DNA of 17,666 nucleotides from Cyanobium gracile_A (GTDB lineage Bacteria; Cyanobacteriota; Cyanobacteriia; PCC-6307; Cyanobiaceae): the NCBI RefSeq assembly GCF_034931305.1, contig NZ_JAYGHY010000058.1:1-17666 (forward strand). The letters are read 5' to 3'. Within the stretch, counting starts at the first letter, position 1. Each line of letters opens with the position of its first letter. The notes under the pieces are model-generated. The model did not search any database and had not been told where the DNA came from. It saw nothing but the letters and a program-made list of their open reading frames with translations. Both the position numbers and the translations under genes were made by a program. This document shows, one piece after another, positions 1 to 6,904 of this stretch.

Positions 1-52
1 CGCTGCGCAGCTTGCGGATGATCTGCTCGGGGTTGTGGCGTTTGCGTTTCAT
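1..52 (-). CDS. IS3-family transposase OrfA, N-terminal fragment (runs off the window)
   Basis: Seventeen codons, starting at the ATG at 52-50, read MKRKRHNPEQIIRKLRS. This is the characteristic basic start of IS3-family OrfA proteins, which carry a helix-turn-helix that binds the IS ends and are normally fused to OrfB by a -1 frameshift to make the active transposase. Only the opening of the helix-turn-helix domain is visible. The C-terminus of an OrfB of the same superfamily occurs at 17589-17666. Whether both belong to the same IS species cannot be proven from the window. Confidence 0.75.
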   Translation of the reverse strand, partial: MKRKRHNPEQIIRKLRS

Positions 53-100
53 GGGGCTTGTCCTGGCCAAGTCTGGCCGGTAGGGAAGCTCTCATAAGGG

Positions 101-127
101 CTGGATCAGTTTTTGGGGTCCACGTCA
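101..127. repeat. Terminal inverted repeat of the left IS3 copy
   Basis: Read on the minus strand it begins TGACGTGGACCCC and continues into ACTGATCCAG. The right-hand element begins TGACGTGACCCCCC and continues into ACTGGTCCAG (17540-17565). The shared outer TGACGTG and inner ACTGRTCCAG identify them as the two ends of closely related or identical IS3 elements. An end starting with TG is usual for the family. Confidence 0.7.
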
Positions 128-170
128 TCAGCAGCTTGATCAGCGCACTGGTGTCGCAGAACAGGATCAC
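128..170 (-). pseudogene. PIN-domain toxin, first 14 codons only, cut by IS3 insertion
   Basis: Immediately after the Phd-like antitoxin stop (175-177), a GTG at 170-168 opens a frame reading VILFCDTSALIKLL. This is the typical first strand of a PIN ribonuclease (VapC-like), including the first metal-binding aspartate in the FCDTSALIKLL motif. The frame enters the IS3 end at 127, so the remaining roughly 120 residues with the other acidic active-site residues are gone from this side. The start is GTG, 4 nt downstream of the antitoxin stop, as expected for a translationally coupled toxin. A toxin truncated this early cannot be active. Confidence 0.7.
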
Positions 171-174
171 CGGG

Positions 175-468
175 TCAATCCCGGTCTTCCAGCACGATCT
201 CACTCACGAGCTTCCCTCCAGCGCTGAGGCGAACCGGCGGGGGAAACACAGGCTTCTGACCGCTCCAGCTCACGATCCCGGCATCGATGGCCGCTTGCAG
301 GCGATGGGTCCAACTCTGCTCAGCTGTTCTGAGGCCGGTGATGCGGGCAATGGGCCTGCGGTGGGAGGTGACTTCCACCACCTCACCGGCCTGGGCGCGG
401 GCCAGCCACTCGAAGAGGTGGGTCTTGAGATCCCGCACCGACACCTGATTTGCGACTGCATCAGCCAT
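175..468 (-). CDS. Phd/YefM-type antitoxin (type II toxin-antitoxin)
   Basis: A 97-residue protein starting MADAVANQVSVRDLKTHL at the ATG at 468. An in-frame extension upstream to 534 is possible but lacks family similarity. The core SVRDLKTHLFEWLARAQAGE followed by VVEVTSHRRPIARITGL is the Phd/YefM DNA-binding fold: a VSxRDLK-type first helix, then the beta hairpin ending in RPIARI. In this family the N-terminal half binds the operon's own operator as a dimer, and the C-terminal tail (here about residues 55-97, rich in Pro and acidic residues near its end) wraps the toxin. The partner PIN toxin next to it is destroyed by an IS3 insertion, so this is now an orphan antitoxin. It diverges from vapB, and the two share a 187-bp intergenic region. 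Confidence 0.8.
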   Translation of the reverse strand: MADAVANQVSVRDLKTHLFEWLARAQAGEVVEVTSHRRPIARITGLRTAEQSWTHRLQAAIDAGIVSWSGQKPVFPPPVRLSAGGKLVSEIVLEDRD

Positions 469-613
469 GGGAGCTGCTGCTTTTGTGACTACATTGAAGG
501 GCTGGAGAGTGCTGCGCTGCTGCTGCGTTCTCAATGGCTCAGGTGCGCCGCTCGGGCAAGGGCTGTGGGGCCTGCGCAGCTCTAACCCTTGCTGCCTTGA
601 GCCCAGTTCGTTT

Positions 614-629
614 CATGGTAGCTACCATG
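614..629. promoter_or_regulatory. Perfect 16-bp palindrome upstream of vapB, probable operator
   Basis: CATGGTAGCTACCATG is its own reverse complement over all 16 bases and lies 26 bp before the vapB start. VapB antitoxins of the AbrB/MazE fold bind such palindromes as dimers to repress their own operon. A weak -35 (TTGAGC at 597-602) lies just upstream, so the palindrome would overlap the -10 region. The operator role is inferred from position and symmetry. Confidence 0.6.
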
Positions 630-655
630 GGTCACTACCCGATCAGGGACTTCCG

Positions 656-889
656 ATGGACACCGCACGTCTGTTCCAATCGGGCCGCAGCCAGGCGGTA
701 CGGCTGCCGAAGCAGTACCGCTTCAGCGGCAGTGAGGTGGTGGTGAAGCATTTCGGCAACGGTGTGCTGCTGCTGCCCATTGATGACCCCTGGCAGACCC
801 TGGAGGCGGGGCTGGCGGCCTTCGAACCCGGGTTTGTGCTCACGCGCGAGCAACCCGAGGAGCAGATGCGGGAAGCGATCAGCCCATGA
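656..889 (+). CDS. vapB: VapB antitoxin (AbrB/SpoVT-like, VagC group)
   Basis: A 77-residue protein beginning MDTARLFQSGRSQAVRLPKQ. The signature NGRSQAVRLPK-like stretch (here SGRSQAVRLPKQYRF) is diagnostic of the VapB/VagC antitoxins, whose swapped-hairpin DNA-binding domain spans roughly residues 1-45. The C-terminal half (about 46-77, with FVLTREQPEEQMRE) is the acidic toxin-binding tail. The ATG at 656 was chosen over an upstream in-frame start at 467 because it matches the family N-terminus and has an AGGGA ribosome-binding site at 644-648. Its stop overlaps the vapC start in ATGA (886-889), the usual coupling. The gene appears intact but its toxin does not. Confidence 0.9.
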   Translation: MDTARLFQSGRSQAVRLPKQYRFSGSEVVVKHFGNGVLLLPIDDPWQTLEAGLAAFEPGFVLTREQPEEQMREAISP

Positions 890-1098
890 TCGTGCTCGAC
901 ACCAATATCTGCATCACCATCATCAATGCCAAGCCGCCGGCGGTATTGGAGCGGTTCAAGCACTACCGGCTCGGAGAGAACCCGCGATGGCGGCGGCATG
1001 AACCACCAGATGCCCAAAGGTGTGCGCAAACGGCGGCAGCTGGGCCGCCAAAACAGTCCAAATGCAGCGAATTCAGGCTGTCTGAGCGCTTGAAATGA
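886..1098 (+). pseudogene. vapC: VapC PIN toxin, truncated after about 31 residues
   Basis: The frame opens MIVLDTNICITIINAKPPAV and continues LERFKHYRLGE (to about 978), which is a textbook VapC N-terminus with the first catalytic aspartate at D5. After the conserved RLGE the sequence changes abruptly to a basic, low-complexity stretch (NPRWRRHEPPDAQRC) unlike any PIN protein and stops at 1098. Functional VapCs are about 130 residues with three or four conserved acidic residues that coordinate Mg2+ for tRNA or rRNA cleavage. Here only the first remains, so the product cannot be an active nuclease. The break near 978 looks like a deletion or recombination junction; no IS end is visible there. 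Confidence 0.8.
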
Positions 1099-1157
1099 AT
1101 CCATCTGACGAAATCACCAAGAAATTGGCTCGGAGATGGGAAAACGCGACTGCTTAG
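1095..1157 (+). other. Short coding scrap, possibly the start of a decayed gene
   Basis: An ATG at 1095 opens 20 codons (MNPSDEITKKLARRWENATA) before a TAG. The pattern of a short helix ending in LxRRW is reminiscent of the beginning of DUF3322 (JetD, the nuclease subunit of Wadjet systems), but the match is too short to prove. The next frames (1158-1212) keep protein-like stretches without a continuous frame, consistent with decay. The annotation is speculative. Confidence 0.15.
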
Positions 1158-1656
1158 ACGGTTTTTCCGCAAACTCGTAAGGACGCATCGATCGATTCCA
1201 TCAGGCCCCCTGGTGGTTGAAATGGTCGGGATGGAGAGGCGTCAACTTCCTGGCAGAGGGGGGGAGAGCCTGCTCCAACCCGGTTCCTGGGTGTCGTTAT
1301 CCAAACGCGGCAAGACTGCTGATGGCGTCGAGCTGGCGGAGATCACTCCAGTGGGCTCGACTATGCCGGTCAAGCTGACCCTGGTGCAGGACGGGATGGC
1401 CTTGATGGATCGTCAGTACTTGGGCCCGTGCAGCCTGGCGAGCCATCGCGAGGCGGAGTGGATTGCCAGGACAAAGTGACTAGGGATCTGGAGAGGATCG
1501 ATCGGCGCGACTCAGGTGCAGCCCTGAACCTATGCATCGATTCAAAGTCAGGGGATAGCCATGGAGATTCTTGTCTATCGCTTGTTCCGTTGAACTCATT
1601 CACGTTCAGCCCCTGGCCCCATGGGAAAGCAGGGACACACTGTAGGCACAAAGGTA
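1099..1656. other. Gene-poor stretch between the truncated vapC and the glycosyltransferase
   Basis: About 550 bp with no convincing complete gene. It contains the 1095-1157 scrap and an open frame at 1213-1479. The last 180 bases (1480-1656) show no gene, RNA or terminator that I can support. The mix of broken frames next to two dead toxins suggests eroded accessory DNA. Confidence 0.5.
1213..1479 (+). CDS. Hypothetical protein or gene remnant
   Basis: An 88-codon open frame, MVEMVGMERRQLPGRGGESL and onward, that I do not recognise. The second half (VKLTLVQDGMALMDRQYLGP to the end) has GC-rich third positions and a protein-like composition, so it may be the tail of a real coding sequence. 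The first half is low quality and there is no clear ribosome-binding site. There is no signal peptide or membrane segment. It lies among other broken frames, so it is more likely a remnant than a complete gene. Confidence 0.25.
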   Translation: MVEMVGMERRQLPGRGGESLLQPGSWVSLSKRGKTADGVELAEITPVGSTMPVKLTLVQDGMALMDRQYLGPCSLASHREAEWIARTK

Positions 1657-3273
1657 TCAATCAGCTGGTTGAATCAAACGCAACAGCTGCTCTCGCACGC
1701 CACTCTCCTCAGGCGACTGATCGAGCAGCTTGAGCAGCCACCCCACCGCCGTAGATGGGTGTCCGGCCCCTTCCTCAAGATCCGCCAGGGCCGCCCAGAT
1801 CATCCGATCCGCTTCAGGCCAGTACAGATGACGCAGGTAGGGGTTGAGGCTGGCCGGATGGAAAGCCCCGATGGGCCCCGGTCCAGCCTGGTCGCGATGA
1901 CGCTCGATGAGCTCAGCACCGCGCTGAAGCCAGAATCTTTCGCCCTCTCGTCGTCCCACGGCCCGAAGATTCACAGCCAGCAGGCAGATGGCTGGCAGGT
2001 AGTCTGGATCAATCGTCAGTAACTCGGCCAGTAGGCGGGTCGCCTCCTCGTGCTGCTGCAGCTGGAAGCAATAGAGGGCCTCGCGGTAGAGGCGGGCTGT
2101 ACGGTAGTGGTCAGCGTCTGGCTGATGGAGCGACGGCAGCTCCAGGGGCAACTGGCGCACGTGATCGAGCGCCAATTGGGCATCCTGCAACTGAGCTGTG
2201 GCATGAAGCTCCGCTTCATCGAGCATCGGCAGCACCGGCCTGAAACGCTGAAAGAAGTCCACCATTTGCCGGTCCCGTTGTTCGGGGCCAAGACCGAGGC
2301 GCAGCATCAGGCTGTCGAGCTGGGGCCTCTCCTGCAGGAGCAGCAGTAAGGCCGTCTCGACCATCTCAGCACCGAAATCGAAGCGCAATTGTTCATGCAT
2401 GCGCTCAGCCACCTCGGAGCTGTAAAGCACGACGCCACAACGCAGGCTGTTCATCAACATCGTCGACACACCCCGTGTGGCTGCATCGGCATGGCGGTAG
2501 ACAAACTCCGGCAACACAACCCCATCGCTCGGGAGGCGGTCCGAAATGACTTCCGGCTGGGTCAGTCCCTCCTGTTCATTGAACGTATCCTTGTAGAGAT
2601 GGCCGACGCGCAGGCGTTGATCGACCCGGCAGATGTAGCCACAGAGCCCAGCCAGCATTGACAGGAAACGGTCCTCATGGCCCCAGTCCTCCAGGAAGTC
2701 CGGGAAACCTTCCAACCGTTCGTAAACCTGCCGGCGGATGGCAAAGAAGCCGCCATTCACGAAGGGCACCGCCACATCCACCAGGGCATCGGATTGCAGC
2801 CTCACCCAGGCAGGATTCAGATGGCACAACTGCTTACTGCTGTAGATCGAGCCGGCGGTGGAGGCATCATTCCGGCTGTCATAACAGTCGATGCCCAGCA
2901 GATCGCAGGCGGGGTTGAGGAAATGCTCCTGAACCTTCAACCAGAGATCGCTCTGGGGAAACTCCAGATGGGCATCGAGGAATACCAGAACCTCTGAACG
3001 GCAACCGGCCGCGCCCTGGCGACGGCCCCGGGAAACGCCAATCCGGGAGGCCCCTCGCTGCAGCCTGAGGGTTCCCTGGTCGCGAAGTTGACGCCAGTGG
3101 GGTTCGTCGCAGAAGTCCGTACTGCCATCGCTTGAGGCGTCGTCGTAGAGGGAGCACTCAAGGCCCCCCTCGGGGGGCTTGAGCGCCAGTGCACCCTCAA
3201 CAGTTCGCCGCAGATAGTCACCCTCGTTGCGGCTGCCGATGATCAGGCTTAGGCCTGGAGAAGTGGTCGGCAT
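1657..3273 (-). CDS. GalNAc-transferase-like family 2 glycosyltransferase with TPR-like C-terminal region
   Basis: A 538-residue protein. Residues 6-230 form a GT-A fold: LSLIIGSRNEG at the N-terminus, DDASSDGS at 44-51 (nucleotide-binding strand/loop), the metal-binding D-x-H motif in FLDAHLEF (D100, H102), WGHED at 197-201, and VGHLYKD with a second metal-ligand-like histidine at about 224. The DxH, WG-x-ED and late GH combination is the layout of polypeptide GalNAc-transferases and their bacterial relatives, which transfer a sugar from a nucleotide sugar onto Ser/Thr of a protein. Residues about 390-460 contain two helical repeats of TPR type, a common protein-substrate docking module. No signal peptide or membrane helix is seen, so it is probably cytoplasmic. 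It starts 12 bp after the tpsA stop on the same strand, so tpsA, rich in Thr, is the obvious candidate acceptor. The substrate and sugar are inferred. Confidence 0.85.
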   Translation of the reverse strand: MPTTSPGLSLIIGSRNEGDYLRRTVEGALALKPPEGGLECSLYDDASSDGSTDFCDEPHWRQLRDQGTLRLQRGASRIGVSRGRRQGAAGCRSEVLVFLDAHLEFPQSDLWLKVQEHFLNPACDLLGIDCYDSRNDASTAGSIYSSKQLCHLNPAWVRLQSDALVDVAVPFVNGGFFAIRRQVYERLEGFPDFLEDWGHEDRFLSMLAGLCGYICRVDQRLRVGHLYKDTFNEQEGLTQPEVISDRLPSDGVVLPEFVYRHADAATRGVSTMLMNSLRCGVVLYSSEVAERMHEQLRFDFGAEMVETALLLLLQERPQLDSLMLRLGLGPEQRDRQMVDFFQRFRPVLPMLDEAELHATAQLQDAQLALDHVRQLPLELPSLHQPDADHYRTARLYREALYCFQLQQHEEATRLLAELLTIDPDYLPAICLLAVNLRAVGRREGERFWLQRGAELIERHRDQAGPGPIGAFHPASLNPYLRHLYWPEADRMIWAALADLEEGAGHPSTAVGWLLKLLDQSPEESGVREQLLRLIQPAD

Positions 3274-3285
3274 GGCTCAGCCGCT

Positions 3286-6200
3286 TCAGGGTTTGCCGAT
3301 GGTGAGGGTGAACGAGCCGGACGTGCCGCTGCGGGTCGGCACGGTGAGGAACACGTCGAGTGGCAGCGTGAACTTGCCGTAGCTCCTGATCTCGAACGTC
3401 TGGCTGAAGGCGTCGAATTCCACTCCAGGTGGCAGGGCACGTCCGTCCACCAGGCGAGCGCGGCTTTGCTCTGGGATGGCACCGGGGATGCGTTCTTCGA
3501 TCAATCCCCTCGGGATCTGGTAACTGAACGAATCGGCTCGTGGCACAGGCCGCACCCCAGAGGTCGGCAGCCATTCGCCTGGGCTGATGGGTCGGAGCAC
3601 CGGCTTTGCTGCACTGGAGGGTTGTGGAGCAGGGGTCGGTTGCGGCACCTGGCTCGGTGCCAGCGTCGGCGTCAGCAGGGGCTGTTGCAGGGGAGCCCGG
3701 GTCGGAGCAGGGGTCGGTTGGGGCACCTGGCTCGGTGCCAGCGTCGGCGTCAGCAGCGGCTGTTGCAGGGGAGCCCGGGTCGGAGCAGGGGTCGGTTGGG
3801 GCACCTGGGTCGGTGCCAGCGTCGGCGTCAGCAGGGGCTGTCGCAGGGGAGCCCGGGTCGGAGCAGGGGTCGGTTGCGGCACCTGGGTCGGTGCCAGCGT
3901 CGGCGTCAGCAGCGGCTGTCGCAGGGGAGCCCGGGTTGGAGCAGGGGTCGGTTGCGGCACCTGGGTCGGTGCCAGCGTCGGCGTCANNNNNNNNNNNNNN
4001 NNNNNNNNNNNNNNNNNNNNNNNNNNNNNNNNNNNNNNNNNNNNNNNNNNNNNNNNNNNNNNNNNNNNNNNNNNNNNNNNNNNNNNCAGGGGTCGGTTGC
4101 GGCACCTGGGTCGGTGCCAGCGTCGGCGTCAGCAGCGGCTGTCGCAGGGGAGCCCGGGTTGGAGCAGGGGTCGGTTGCGGCACCTGGGTCGGTGCCAGCG
4201 TCGGCGTCAGCAGGGGCTGTCGCAGGGGAGCCCGGGTCGGAGCAGGGGTCGGTTGGGGCACCTGGGTCGGTGCCAGCGTCGGCGTCAGCAGCGGCTGTTG
4301 CAGGGGAGCCCGGGTTGGAGCAGGGGTCGGTTGCGGCACCTGGGTCGGTGCCAGGGTCGGCGTCAGCAGCGGCTGTTGCAGGGGAGCCCGGGTCGGAGCA
4401 GGGGTCGGTTGCGGCACCTGGGTCGGTGCCAGCGTCGGCGTCAGCAGCGGCTGTCGCAGGGGAGCCCGGGTCGGAGCAGGGGTCGGTTGCGGCACCTGGC
4501 TCGGTGCCAGCGTCGGCGTCAGCAGCGGCTGTCGCAGGGGAGCCCGGGTCGGAGCAGGGGTCGGTTGCGGCACCTGGGTCGGTGCCAGGGTCGGCGTCAG
4601 CAGGGGCTGTTGCAGGGGAGCCCGGGTCGGAGCAGGGGTCGGTTGCGGCACCTGGGTCGGTGCCAGCGTCGGCGTCAGCAGGGGCTGTCGCAGGGGAGCC
4701 CGGGTTGGAGCAGGGGTCGGTTGGGGCACCTGGGTCGGTGCCAGGGTCGGCGTCAGCAGCGGCTGTTGCAGGGGAGCCCGGGTTGGAGCAGGGGTCGGTT
4801 GGGGCACCTGGCTCGGTGCCAGCGTCGGCGTCAGCAGCGGCTGTCGCAGGGGAGCCCGGGTTGGGGCAGGGGTCGGTTGGGGCACCTGGCTCGGTGCCAG
4901 CGTCGGCGTCAGCAGCGGCTGTTGCAGGGGAGCCCGGGTCGGGGCAGGGGTCGGTTGGGGCACCTGGGTCGGTGCCAGCGTCGGCGTCAGCAGCGGCTGT
5001 TGCAGGGGAGCCCGGGTCGGAGCAGGGGTCGGTTGGGGCACCTGGGTCGGCCGCTGCCATGTGGACGTGCCTGAACCTTGGGGAACCGCTGTCTGGCCCG
5101 CCAGGGGAAGCGCCTGCTGGAGCTGCACCACGGTGGGAGTGCCCGGCGTGGTGACCTGTTGGTAGACCGGCGGTCTCACCACCTGGGTCGGTGGCGTCTT
5201 CGGCGTGGTCTGGGGGTTGAAGCTTGACGCGTCAGTGACGTATGTCCGACCTCCCACCACGTAGAGCACATGGGTGGGAGGCAGATTGCCAGCGGTGGTG
5301 AACTGCGGACGGCCGTTGCTGTCGGTGGTGAAGTGACCTCTCCAGTAGGTCACTTCACCCGTGACGGGATTCACATAGCGGCAGCCAGGGCAAGGGCTGG
5401 TGCCTGCGTAGGTGCCATGGTTGCCATGGAAATAGCCACCTTCTTGCCTGAGAAAGGTCTGGCTGATGCCAGCTTCCTGGGGCCTGGTGAAACCAGGATT
5501 CGTCAGCCCTTGCATGATCGTGAACGATCCGCCGGGAATGGCCACCATCTGGGTGGTGGGAGACCCCGGAATCGTCCTTGTCCAGGTGATCAGTCCCGTT
5601 TGCGGGCCATAGGGCGCCCTGACCCCATTGCTGCCGACCACCGATGAGGCGCCGCCGTCGATGGTGACCTTCAGGGGGCCGGTGCCGAACTGGTCAACGA
5701 AATCCGGGTTCGTGAGAGCTGCCGAACCGGGCTGAACCGTGAGCGTTCCGGAGGTGAGCTTGCCCGATGTCTGGTCGACACGAACACCATCGGCATTCAA
5801 GAGAACGGCCCCGGCTGGCAACGTCAGGCCAAGGACGCTGGCCTCGTCTCGTTCTTCGGCGACAAGGTTGCCCTGGGCGTCGGTATGGGTCAGACGGCGC
5901 TTGAGGGAGCCCCCATTGGTGCTTTCCCGATGCCCCTCCTCGATCGCCTCGATGCCGTCATAGACAAAGAAATCAGCCGCCCGGAAGTTGGGGGAGAAGA
6001 AGAGATCGTTGAACTGACCGGCTTTGGCCCCGGAGGTGCTGATCACGAAGCGCTCCAGGTCGTAGGTGGCCTGGAGTGAAAGGGTCGCCCGTTGGGGAGA
6101 GGGCCTGCCACTGATCTGGATGAAGCCGAAGCCGGTGGGCAGGCCAGGAGACGCCGTGAACGTGTTGGTCGGCAACCCGGTGGTGCCGATCCAGAGGGAA

Positions 6201-6904
6201 CCCTCGGGTACCACGCCATTGACGGTGGTGTTGACGCCATCTGTTCCGGTGGCTGCGCTGCGGACGCCCCTGGTGAAGATTGCTCCCGTTGGACCCAGGG
6301 TCACCGCGGGAGCCACCAGGGCGATGCCGCCTCCGTTGGTGGAACGGATGGTGCCATCCACCTGGATGGGGCCATCCCCATCGGCCATGACGATGCTGAT
6401 CAACGGGGCATTCAGGCCAGGGCCATAGGCCGAACCCGAAAGGAACTGCTCCACGGCTCCGGCTGCGAGTGTGCCGCTCGTGAGCAGGATGCTGGGCACG
6501 GAGACCAAGGCGGTGGAGCCCACCGTGATGCCCTGGTTGTTGATCAACACCACAGGGTTGATGGCCCTGAGCACGCCATCAAGGCGTGAGGCGCCTCCAC
6601 CACTGCGCACGTAGTTGAGAACGGCTCCCTGGTTCTGGAAATCGACCGTGCCACCGGGGCCGATGTTGAAGCTGCCCCAGCTGATCACCGCCCGGCCAGG
6701 GGTGGTGACGGTGAGGGTGCTCCCTGAGGTGGTCACGGTATGGGCCCCGCTGCCCACTTGTTGGGGACTGGTGGGCAGCACCTGGGCGCGGGCCATCGGC
6801 GGCGCGCTGGACTGGGCCAGCGTCAGTGCCACCATTCCTGCGTGTGACAGGCGCCAGAGGAGGGTCGGCAAGGTGGTCGAGACGGTTGGATCGGCGCGTT
6901 TCAT
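3286..6904 (-). CDS. TpsA exoprotein: filamentous-haemagglutinin-type secretion domain, Pro/Thr-rich repeats, Ig-like C-terminal cap
   Basis: A secreted protein exported by two-partner secretion. The ATG at 6904-6902 (MKRADPTVST) was chosen because it overlaps the tpsB stop by one base (TGATG); an in-frame start at 6931 would overlap tpsB by 28 bp. A long signal peptide ends at about residue 40 (ARA-QV). Residues about 45-280 are the TPS domain: QVGSGAHTV, SWGSFNIGPG, then an INPVVLINNQGITVGS segment equivalent to the NPNG motif and VSVPSILLTS. A region with a CPGC pair follows (about residues 510-515). From about residue 620 come at least 16 copies of a 26-residue Pro/Thr/Gln repeat. The last 113 residues contain an Ig/dystroglycan-cadherin-like unit (LVDGRALPPGVEFDAFSQTF). 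An N run at 3987-4086 breaks the numerical reading frame, but the frame resumes in phase with the repeat and ends at 3286, so I treat this as one gene. It is probably a surface adhesin or stalk. Confidence 0.85.
3629..5047 (-). repeat. 78-bp tandem repeat array encoding a 26-residue Pro/Thr-rich unit
   Basis: Twelve full copies lie upstream of the N run (coding direction) and four full copies after it, with partial copies at the gap edges and at the 3' end. Each unit begins (T/S)QVPQPTPAPTRAPL, then (Q/R)QPLLTPTLAP. Variation is almost confined to T/S at position 1 and Q/R at position 16. Near-identity at DNA level points to recent expansion or ongoing homogenisation. The unit is a multiple of three and lacks stop codons in several frames of both strands, which creates long spurious open frames. 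Confidence 0.95.
3987..4086. other. Assembly gap of 100 N inside the repeat array
   Basis: Exactly 100 N, the conventional placeholder for a gap of unknown length. The sequence enters the gap after the G of the ninth codon of a repeat and leaves it in the second base of the Leu codon before TPTLAP. If the phase is conserved, the true missing length is 33 + 78n bases, not 100. Confidence 0.95.

Larger units (their letters stand above)
1..127 (-). mobile_element. IS3-family insertion sequence, left-hand copy (transposase-proximal end only)
   Basis: This is the 5' end of an insertion sequence whose transposase is read leftward out of the window. It holds the first 17 codons of an IS3-type OrfA and, outside it, a terminal inverted repeat at 101-127. 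That repeat resembles the one at 17540-17565 at the other end of the window. The boundary with host DNA is placed at 127/128, where a PIN-toxin reading frame resumes. The rest of the element is outside the window. Confidence 0.75.

Noticed and set aside
3629..5047. CRISPR array as an explanation of the regular repeats
   Set aside because: The units are contiguous 78-bp coding repeats in frame with tpsA, with no unique spacers and no cas genes.
3984..5060. Minus-strand Asp/Pro/Ala-rich 358-codon frame
   Set aside because: It is an out-of-frame reading of the tpsA repeat. The tpsA frame is continuous with the TPS domain upstream and the C-terminal cap downstream.
3466..5165. Very long plus-strand open frames (500-560 codons) over the repeat array
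   Set aside because: They are antisense and alternative-frame readings of the 78-bp tandem repeat, which has no stops in several frames. They have low-complexity Gly/Ala/Ser/Arg composition, no start context and run through the N gap.
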